From: JAFMKE01 sp037624485
GTDB lineage: Bacteria > Bacteroidota > Bacteroidia > Chitinophagales > UBA8649
Assembly (NCBI GenBank): GCA_037624485.1
Contig: JASJJC010000008.1
Coordinates: forward strand, 21,465 to 85,464
Reading direction: 5' to 3'
Length of the DNA: 64,000 nucleotides
Shown here piece after piece: positions 58,749 through 64,000 of the stretch. The notes below the pieces were generated by a model. It ran no database searches, was not told the DNA's origin, and saw only the letters and a program-made list of their open reading frames with translations. Made by a program: the position numbers and the translations under genes. Position 1 is the first letter of the stretch, and every line of letters begins with the position of its first letter.

Positions 58749-59648
58749 TTAATAATTCTCTAAAGTGCTCGGTACAATCAAATTTAAAGATAAAGCATTC
58801 ACTTGCATTTCAAAAGCTGAACTTGTTATAAATGAATCTCCATCAAGCTGAGCTTGTGCCTTTTTAGGCAAGTTAATTTTAAGTTTTTTGGCTGCAATAA
58901 TCTCCGCTTCCTTAGCCAAGTGTATTTTCCCTATAAGCTCTAAAATTGCAATCCAAAGTAACTTCCACATGGCAAATGTTTTTATTATAACAATATGCAT
59001 TAATCCATCTATCAGGGATACTTGCTCCACTTTTGCAATTTTATAGCCCAAGAATCGAGCATTATATACGGTAAACATATAAACCTCTTCCTCTCTTAAA
59101 TGCCCATCTATCTCAAATTTGAGTTTTTGCGGTTTATACTTGAAAAATATACTTAAGATAGCTGCCCAAGCATAGGCTAAGAACCCTCTTGCCCTGAGAT
59201 GCCTGTAGGTTCTGGCAGCAGACGCCTCCAACCCTATTCCTGCAAAACATATAACCTCTCCGTTATTGGAACTTAGGGTGTCAATTTGAATCTGCTTTCC
59301 TGAGTTGATCACTCCAATAGCCTTTTTAATGTTTTTTACAGGAAGATTTAAATGATGGGCCAGCGCATTGCCTGAACCTAGCGGTATAATTGCGAGTACA
59401 ATTTTAAGATTAACAATAGCCTTGGCAATTTCATTAATGGAACCATCTCCACCAACTGCAACAATGATATCCACTTTCTTATTCACGGCATCTTTGGCTA
59501 GTTGAGTAGCGTGACCAACACGCTCAGTGTATACAATTGAATATTGAAATTTATCCTTATCCAGATAAGCGTCAATTAGCTCTGGTAAGTTTTTCTTTTT
59601 AATCCCTCCGGCAATAGGATTGACAATAAATCGAATGTTTTTTTTCAC
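58749..59648 (-). CDS. Diacylglycerol/sphingosine-kinase-like lipid kinase
   Basis: 299 aa. DAGK catalytic motifs: RFIVNPIAGGIKKKNLPELI, AVGGDGSINEIAKAIVN and IPLGSGNALAHHLNLPVK. A C-terminal beta-rich lobe includes TVYNARFLGYKIAKVEQVSL and LDGDSFITSSAFEM. The family phosphorylates diacylglycerol or related lipids at the cytoplasmic membrane face. The substrate is not resolved. Between nadC (9 bp) and the SUI1 gene. Confidence 0.9.
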   Translation of the reverse strand: MKKNIRFIVNPIAGGIKKKNLPELIDAYLDKDKFQYSIVYTERVGHATQLAKDAVNKKVDIIVAVGGDGSINEIAKAIVNLKIVLAIIPLGSGNALAHHLNLPVKNIKKAIGVINSGKQIQIDTLSSNNGEVICFAGIGLEASAARTYRHLRARGFLAYAWAAILSIFFKYKPQKLKFEIDGHLREEEVYMFTVYNARFLGYKIAKVEQVSLIDGLMHIVIIKTFAMWKLLWIAILELIGKIHLAKEAEIIAAKKLKINLPKKAQAQLDGDSFITSSAFEMQVNALSLNLIVPSTLENY

Positions 59649-59657
59649 CTTGGTACT

Positions 59658-60518
59658 TTATAGCATTGCTTTAAGGCTAATATCTAAGCTTGTATATGAA
59701 TGTGTTAAAGCTCCAACAGATATGAAGTCGGGTTGCGCCTCAGCGTAAGCGCGGATTGTATCTAAATTAATGCCTCCTGAAACCTCAGTCTCCACTCTTT
59801 TTGCGATGAAATCGATTGCATCAAATACCTGATTCACTGAAAAATTATCTAACATAATTCGTTGAACTCCTCCGTGATTAATTACTCGCTGAACATCATC
59901 GAAGCTTCTGGTCTCAATCTCGATTGGTACAGTAAAATTATGTGCTTCTAGGTAATCATTAGCTGCATCAATTGCTTTTTCAATGCCTCCGGCAAAATCT
60001 ATGTGATTATCTTTTATCATAATCATATCATACAATCCAAAGCGGTGATTCTCTGCCCCACCAATTTTGACTGCCCATTTTTCAAAGTATCTCAAATTAG
60101 GCGTCGTCTTTCTTGTATCCAAAATTTTCACTCCTGTACCAGCAACTGCATTAACATACTCCCTACTCAAGGTAGCGATACCACTCATCCTTTGCATAAA
60201 ATTTAGGGCCAGTCTTTCACCTGTAAGAATACTCATAGAACTCCCTTCTAGAAAAAAAACTTCATCCCCATCATTTACCTTATCACCATCTTGAAATCCA
60301 TTTTCTTGAAAATTTAAATTGGGGTCTATCTTTTGAAAAATTTGCTTGGCAAGCGCGATACCTGCTACCACACCATTTTGTTTGATGAGTGCTCGTGCCT
60401 TTTGAGTAATTCCAGATTTAACGGTAGCCCGAGAGGTATGATCACCATAAGGAATCACCATCTTTGGATCTTGAAGATCCTCCTGTAAGGCTAAATCTAT
60501 AAATTTATCTACTGTCAT
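59658..60518 (-). CDS. nadC: Nicotinate-nucleotide diphosphorylase (carboxylating)
   Basis: 286 aa. QPRTase motifs: MVIPYGDHTSRATVKSGITQ, LTGERLALNFMQRMSGIATL, LDTRKTTPNLRYFEKWAVKI, GGAENHRFGLYDMIMIKDNH and SVGALTHSYTSLDISL. It turns quinolinate and PRPP into NaMN for NAD. Complete. Its ATG begins within a few bases of the T tract of the upstream terminator. Confidence 0.95.
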   Translation of the reverse strand: MTVDKFIDLALQEDLQDPKMVIPYGDHTSRATVKSGITQKARALIKQNGVVAGIALAKQIFQKIDPNLNFQENGFQDGDKVNDGDEVFFLEGSSMSILTGERLALNFMQRMSGIATLSREYVNAVAGTGVKILDTRKTTPNLRYFEKWAVKIGGAENHRFGLYDMIMIKDNHIDFAGGIEKAIDAANDYLEAHNFTVPIEIETRSFDDVQRVINHGGVQRIMLDNFSVNQVFDAIDFIAKRVETEVSGGINLDTIRAYAEAQPDFISVGALTHSYTSLDISLKAML

Positions 60519-60521
60519 AAT

Positions 60522-60557
60522 AAAAAAATCCCGATTATCATGAATTTGAAATCGGGA
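60522..60557 (-). terminator. Terminator between DUF4783 gene and nadC
   Basis: 8-bp stem (60529-60536 with 60550-60557), loop of 13 nt, followed on the minus strand by T7 that ends 3 nt before the nadC ATG. It would stop transcripts of the upstream gene or attenuate read-through into nadC. Confidence 0.75.
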
Positions 60558-60587
60558 CTAAATTTACAAAACCTGAGGCTTAAAGCC

Positions 60588-60983
60588 CTAATTTTTTTCT
60601 ATTCTAATTTCTTGAATGAGCATTGAACCCATTTTATCTTTGGCATAAACATAAGTCCTGTATGAACCAGAAGATGTTTTTAATTCACCAATTTGATACT
60701 TTGCACCACTACCAGAATCCCCATTGTGAACTACTTTATAACCATTAGGACTGTTACTGTTAAAGAAGTTTTTAATGACCATTTCTGCTTGGCCTTTGCT
60801 GTATACTGCTTCCGTATTCAAAATGGTCAACTCCACATTGCCATCAAAATATTTAGCCAAGGCACCTGAATTCCCATTCTGAAAAGCACTTCCAATACTA
60901 GAAAAACTTTGCGCAGAGACCACTATACAAGCTGCTAACATAAGTGTTAGAAAGATAGACTTAATATTTACTAAAGCTTTCAT
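60588..60983 (-). CDS. DUF4783 secreted protein
   Basis: 131 aa. Sec signal peptide (about 1-24, ending VSAQ), then SFSSIGSAFQNGNSGALAKY, FDGNVELTILNTEAVYSKGQ, AEMVIKNFFNSNSPNGYKVV and a terminal SMLIQEIRIEKN. The pattern fits DUF4783, an NTF2/SnoaL-like small domain found upstream of nadC in many Bacteroidota. Function unknown. Probably periplasmic. A hairpin separates it from nadC. Confidence 0.85.
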   Translation of the reverse strand: MKALVNIKSIFLTLMLAACIVVSAQSFSSIGSAFQNGNSGALAKYFDGNVELTILNTEAVYSKGQAEMVIKNFFNSNSPNGYKVVHNGDSGSGAKYQIGELKTSSGSYRTYVYAKDKMGSMLIQEIRIEKN

Positions 60984-61058
60984 TATTGCTCCTCTTTATA
61001 TTCTATTGTAATGTATCCAAAATTGTGCCAATAAGACCAAATTTGCCTAAAAAAGTCT

Positions 61059-61066
61059 TAATTTTG
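61059..61066 (+). promoter_or_regulatory. gpmI: Bacteroidota -7 box for gpmI
   Basis: TAATTTTG fits TAnnTTTG and ends 19 bp before the TTG start at 61086. Confidence 0.5.
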
Positions 61067-61085
61067 AGGTAAATAAAAATTCATA

Positions 61086-62621
61086 TTGAGTAAGTCTAAC
61101 AAATATAGAAAAATAGCGCTAATAATCATGGATGGTTGGGGAAAAGAATTGGACCCAGCAAGAAGTGCTATAGCTCAAGCAAAGACTCCTTTTGTAGATA
61201 GTTTATATAATAAATACCCAAATAGCACCCTAGTTACCTTTGGAGAAGCAGTGGGTTTGCCTGAAGGACAAATGGGGAATAGTGAGGTGGGCCACATGAA
61301 TCTGGGGGCAGGACGGGTGGTCTATCAAGAATTACAACGAATCAATCAATCAATAAGCACAGGTGAATTATCATCGAACATCAATCTTAATGAGTCTTTT
61401 AAGTATGTAAAAGAGTCTGGGAAAGTATTACACTTAATGGGGTTGGTTTCTGATGGTGGTGTTCACTCGCACATCAATCATTTAGTAGCTCTATGCAAGT
61501 ATGCTGATGCATATGGCATTGAAAAAATACGTATTCATTGTTTTATGGATGGGCGCGATTGTGCACCAAAATCTGGCAAAGGATTTATAGAAGAATTGCA
61601 AAAAAGCATTCATTCTTCAAATGCTGAGATAGCAAGTATTATAGGTAGATATTTCGCCATGGACAGAGACAAGCGATGGGAACGAATAAGTAAGGCTCAC
61701 CATTTACTAACAGCTGGCAAAGGAGCTACATTTAAAGATCCTATTGAAGCGATTGAGCAGGCTTATACCAATGGAGAAACGGATGAATTTATAGAACCCA
61801 TATCAATCGTGGACGCGAATAAGCAAGCAAAAGGATTAGTGCAAGAAGGTGATGCTGTGGTTTGCTTTAACTTTCGAACCGATCGATGTCGTGAAATTAC
61901 TGAGGTACTTACCCAGCGTGATAAGCACGAATATAACATGCACAAACTGAACTTGCATTACACCACGATGACGAGTTATGATGATAAATTCACGAATATT
62001 AAAGTATTGTTTGAAAAGGACAATCTACAAAACACTTTAGGAGAAGTAATTGCCGAGCATGGTCTAAAGCAAGTCCGAATGGCAGAAACCGAAAAATATC
62101 CTCATGTTAGTTTTTTCTTTTCTGGAGGCAGAGAAGAGCCCTTTAATAAGGAGTATCGAATCATGGAGAATTCACCTAAAGTTGCCACCTATGATTTACA
62201 ACCCGAAATGAGCGCCCTTCCTCTAAAGGAAAAAGCGATTGATTTTTTGAGGAAAGAGGAACCGCATTTTATGTGTTTGAATTTTGCAAATACTGACATG
62301 GTTGGTCATACCGGCATCTTTTCAGCTGCTGTTACCGCTGCTGAAACCGTAGATTCTTGTGTTGAAGATGTAGTGAAAGCAGCTTTAGAATTGGATTACA
62401 CCATATTTTTGACTGCAGACCATGGCAATGCAGACATCATGGTAAATATGGATAAAAGCCCTCATACTGCTCATACTAAAAACTTAGTTCCTTTATTCTT
62501 AATTAGTAATGATAAGTTTAAGACTTTGAAGGCAGGTAAATTAGGTGATATTGCACCTAGTATTTTGCATTTAATGGGTATCGATAGACCACAGGAAATG
62601 ACAGGCGATGTATTATTCTAA
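61086..62621 (+). CDS. gpmI: 2,3-bisphosphoglycerate-independent phosphoglycerate mutase
   Basis: 511 aa from a TTG start; no ATG lies between it and the conserved N-terminal LIIMDGWGKE. The catalytic Ser is in GQMGNSEVGHMNLGAGRVVY. Other motifs: GLVSDGGVHSHINHLVALCK, CFMDGRDCAPKSG, GRYFAMDRDKRWERISKAHH, VCFNFRTDRCREIT, FANTDMVGHTG and LTADHGNADIMV. It is a Mn-type metalloenzyme in glycolysis. Complete. The next gene starts 14 bp before its stop. Confidence 0.95.
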   Translation: MSKSNKYRKIALIIMDGWGKELDPARSAIAQAKTPFVDSLYNKYPNSTLVTFGEAVGLPEGQMGNSEVGHMNLGAGRVVYQELQRINQSISTGELSSNINLNESFKYVKESGKVLHLMGLVSDGGVHSHINHLVALCKYADAYGIEKIRIHCFMDGRDCAPKSGKGFIEELQKSIHSSNAEIASIIGRYFAMDRDKRWERISKAHHLLTAGKGATFKDPIEAIEQAYTNGETDEFIEPISIVDANKQAKGLVQEGDAVVCFNFRTDRCREITEVLTQRDKHEYNMHKLNLHYTTMTSYDDKFTNIKVLFEKDNLQNTLGEVIAEHGLKQVRMAETEKYPHVSFFFSGGREEPFNKEYRIMENSPKVATYDLQPEMSALPLKEKAIDFLRKEEPHFMCLNFANTDMVGHTGIFSAAVTAAETVDSCVEDVVKAALELDYTIFLTADHGNADIMVNMDKSPHTAHTKNLVPLFLISNDKFKTLKAGKLGDIAPSILHLMGIDRPQEMTGDVLF

Positions 62622-63174
62622 AAAGCATATATATTTTTACTTGTTCGTTGTCCTTCTCTTTTTATTGGGTTCTTGTGACCTGCAAAAAACAGAGAAAAGT
62701 ACCTTGTACTTTGATACAGAAGAATTTATTTCGGAGGAGATAGAACTCCTCCTTGAGGAAGTAAAATATGTGAATGTAAGCCTAGATTTGGATGGCATAA
62801 TAGAGTCGAAAGATAGCGTTGAGGTAGACAGTGCAAGTTTTGATGAAATATCAAAATTATTGAAGCAAGCCAATATTAATAAGGGAATTTTTAAAGACGA
62901 ATACACACTCGACACGCTAATGATGCTCGATCCGGCAAGCAATGCCGAAGTCTCCGTCGCCACTTACTCAACAACAAACAATGATTTAGACGTCAAGTGG
63001 CTTCAAGTTTATGAAAACGGCTCTATCAAGGCAATGATTAAGAATAAAAATGTATTGTTTAGCTATGAGAAAGAGATATACTATGAGAAAGGAGTCAAGT
63101 TCAGTGTAAATTCTTGGCAGAAAACCTTAAGCCAAGATAGTATTCATGTACTCAAAGAAGTTGTATTTCTTTAA
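62608..63174 (+). CDS. Lipoprotein of unknown function
   Basis: 188 aa. Long hydrophobic signal with lipobox LGSC (Cys about 23), then DLQKTEKSTLYFDTEEFISE, EEIELLLEEVKYVNVSLDLD and a beta-rich C-terminal half (YSTTNNDLDVKWLQVYENGS, KNVLFSYEKEIYYEKGVKFS). It overlaps gpmI by 14 bp and is probably co-transcribed. The family is not recognised. The 267 bp after it contain a weak hairpin (GTTCG/CGAAC near 63270-63300) and no gene I can support. Confidence 0.75.
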   Translation: MYYSKKHIYFYLFVVLLFLLGSCDLQKTEKSTLYFDTEEFISEEIELLLEEVKYVNVSLDLDGIIESKDSVEVDSASFDEISKLLKQANINKGIFKDEYTLDTLMMLDPASNAEVSVATYSTTNNDLDVKWLQVYENGSIKAMIKNKNVLFSYEKEIYYEKGVKFSVNSWQKTLSQDSIHVLKEVVFL

Positions 63175-63441
63175 ATCCTATATTTTTCGGCATACTCCAT
63201 ACATATATCCCCATTCTTAAACGAAATCTATGAATAGATATGATTCTTAAGTCGCTAAAGAAATACACTGGTTCGTCAGGCAGGGCGAACTGTTTTCATA
63301 GCGATAACAAGCGCTTTACTCGGCGTTTTAGGAGTTAAATAAAATTCAACTTTAGTATTTGAAATTCTAACTTTATACGTATGTTTGCAATCCATTTGAA
63401 AGAATGGGGAATGTTCTCCCGGATCAAACGGGAAAAAATAA

Positions 63442-63514
63442 GCGAGAGTAGCTCAGCTGGTAGAGCACAACCTTGCCAAGGTTGGGGTCGCGAGTTCGAA
63501 TCTCGTCTCCCGCT
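63442..63514 (+). tRNA. tRNA-Gly (anticodon GCC)
   Basis: A 73-nt cloverleaf. The anticodon stem CAACC/GGTTG holds the loop TTGCCAA (GCC). D arm and T arm (loop TTCGAAT) are intact. The acceptor GCGAGAG pairs with CTCCCGC except for an A-C mismatch at pair 4. The discriminator is T and CCA is not encoded. A terminator follows. Confidence 0.93.
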
Positions 63515-63519
63515 CAACA

Positions 63520-63545
63520 AAAGAGCCGCCACCAGCGGCTTTTTG
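63520..63545 (+). terminator. Terminator after tRNA-Gly
   Basis: AGCCGC (63524-63529) and GCGGCT (63535-63540) form a 6-bp GC-rich stem, extended by A-T pairs, followed by T5. It separates tRNA-Gly from tRNA-Leu. Confidence 0.8.
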
Positions 63546-63579
63546 TTATTGAAGTGTATGCTTCAACTTAATGTATCTG

Positions 63580-63663
63580 CCCGGGTGGTGGAATTGGTAG
63601 ACACGCAGGACTTAAAATCCTGTGATCGCAAGATCGTATGGGTTCAAGTCCCATCCCGGGTAC
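63580..63663 (+). tRNA. tRNA-Leu (anticodon TAA)
   Basis: 84 nt with a long variable arm (GATCGCAAGATC). Acceptor GCCCGGG/CCCGGGT, anticodon stem CAGGA/TCCTG around CTTAAAA (TAA), T arm ATGGG-TTCAAGT-CCCAT, discriminator A. Typical class II tRNA-Leu without encoded CCA. Confidence 0.95.
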
Positions 63664-63753
63664 ATATTTTAGGTTTTTCTGAAGGAATTCAAACCCTTTC
63701 GAAATACTGAAAATCCATTAAATCGGGTTTTGATCATTAAAGAGTCAGTTACC

Positions 63754-64000
63754 ATGAACATTCCACTTCCGGATCTCATCAAGGCTTTATTAACCATTAA
63801 TTTTTTGAGGTATTTACTGACTGCCTCGACGGTTTTTTTGATTTTTTAAGTTTGGAAAAAAAAGGAGTGGGGAGGAAAAAAAAAACAAGGAACATTCCCT
63901 AAACTAAAAGATTATCAACGTGAGATGGGCTTCTCCATGATTACTTTAGCTATTTTCAGTATGGTCGGGGTTTTGGTCATTGCATCGCCTTTACATCAAT
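63754..64000 (+). pseudogene. Sterol-desaturase/fatty-acid-hydroxylase-like gene, 5' part, in-frame stop
   Basis: ATG 63754 opens MNIPLPDLIKALLTINFLRY and LLTASTVFLIF, then TAA at 63847-63849. The same frame then continues to the window edge as VWKKKEWGGKKKQGTFPKLK and DYQREMGFSMITLAIFSMVG. The two parts together read like the N-terminus of a sterol-desaturase-family membrane enzyme in which a Tyr codon has become TAA. The region has several A runs. It is either a pseudogene by nonsense mutation or a sequence error. The catalytic His motifs lie beyond the window. Confidence 0.6.

Overview
The window reads as chromosomal DNA of a Bacteroidota species, probably a free-living, light-exposed and possibly gliding one. 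It is AT-rich. It encodes a CarboxypepD-plug-barrel TonB receptor, a gldA-gldF-gldG cluster, a type III glutamine synthetase, an OmpA/TPR/beta-propeller lipoprotein and DUF4783 next to nadC. Many genes have a TAnnTTTG box (the Bacteroidota -7 element) just upstream, and classical Shine-Dalgarno sites are mostly not evident.

Layout. 1-12.8 kb: a gene cut by the window edge, a NUDIX/YciO pair, a TonB-type receptor, a coiled-coil membrane protein, a TPMT-like methyltransferase, a merC-fur pair with a palindromic operator, an AtoE-type transporter, a LuxE-like ligase, a steroid-reductase-like membrane enzyme and mnmA. 12.8-20.1 kb: a secreted alpha/beta hydrolase, then a tightly packed light-damage block with stop/start overlaps: an atypical SDR, TIGR03643, a photolyase FAD-domain protein, a flavin reductase, a 44-aa DUF2256 protein, a cryptochrome/photolyase, a degenerate MBL-fold protein and DUF1295. 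20.1-23.5 kb: a ZIP transporter and an outer-membrane protein behind two tandem palindromes, next to a DtxR/MntR regulator, then a Ppx/GppA phosphatase. 23.5-33.7 kb: glyS, two DoxX-like proteins, an EamA transporter, fsa, a dihydroorotase, fmt, and a four-gene minus-strand operon (thioesterase, CorA, two paralogous hydrolases).

33.9-40.1 kb: the most interesting accessory segment. A tRNA-Arg gene is followed by about 6 kb of poorly recognised genes. The far end carries a copy of the last nine bases of the tRNA region plus a strong terminator, as expected if an element integrated into the tRNA 3' end. No integrase is left. The cargo is a possible regulator transcribed away from a five-gene run: two unknown proteins, a 5'(3')-deoxyribonucleotidase, a DUF2779 protein combining a Cas4/RecB-like Fe-S nuclease with a DEDD exonuclease, and a small unknown protein. 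This is the best candidate for an undescribed system, plausibly anti-phage or genome defence, but that is inference.

40.1-64 kb is mostly conserved core: glutamine synthetase III, a polytopic membrane protein, hutI, a rhomboid protease, a NamZ/DUF1343 protein, an FtsX-like permease, the OmpA fusion, dnaN, gldAFG with a DUF4340 partner, a radical SAM/SPASM protein, a SUI1 factor, a lipid kinase, nadC, DUF4783, gpmI, a lipoprotein, tRNA-Gly, tRNA-Leu and the start of a sterol-desaturase-like gene with an in-frame stop. No rRNA, CRISPR array, insertion sequence or prophage was seen. All family calls come from reading the sequence and not from database searches.
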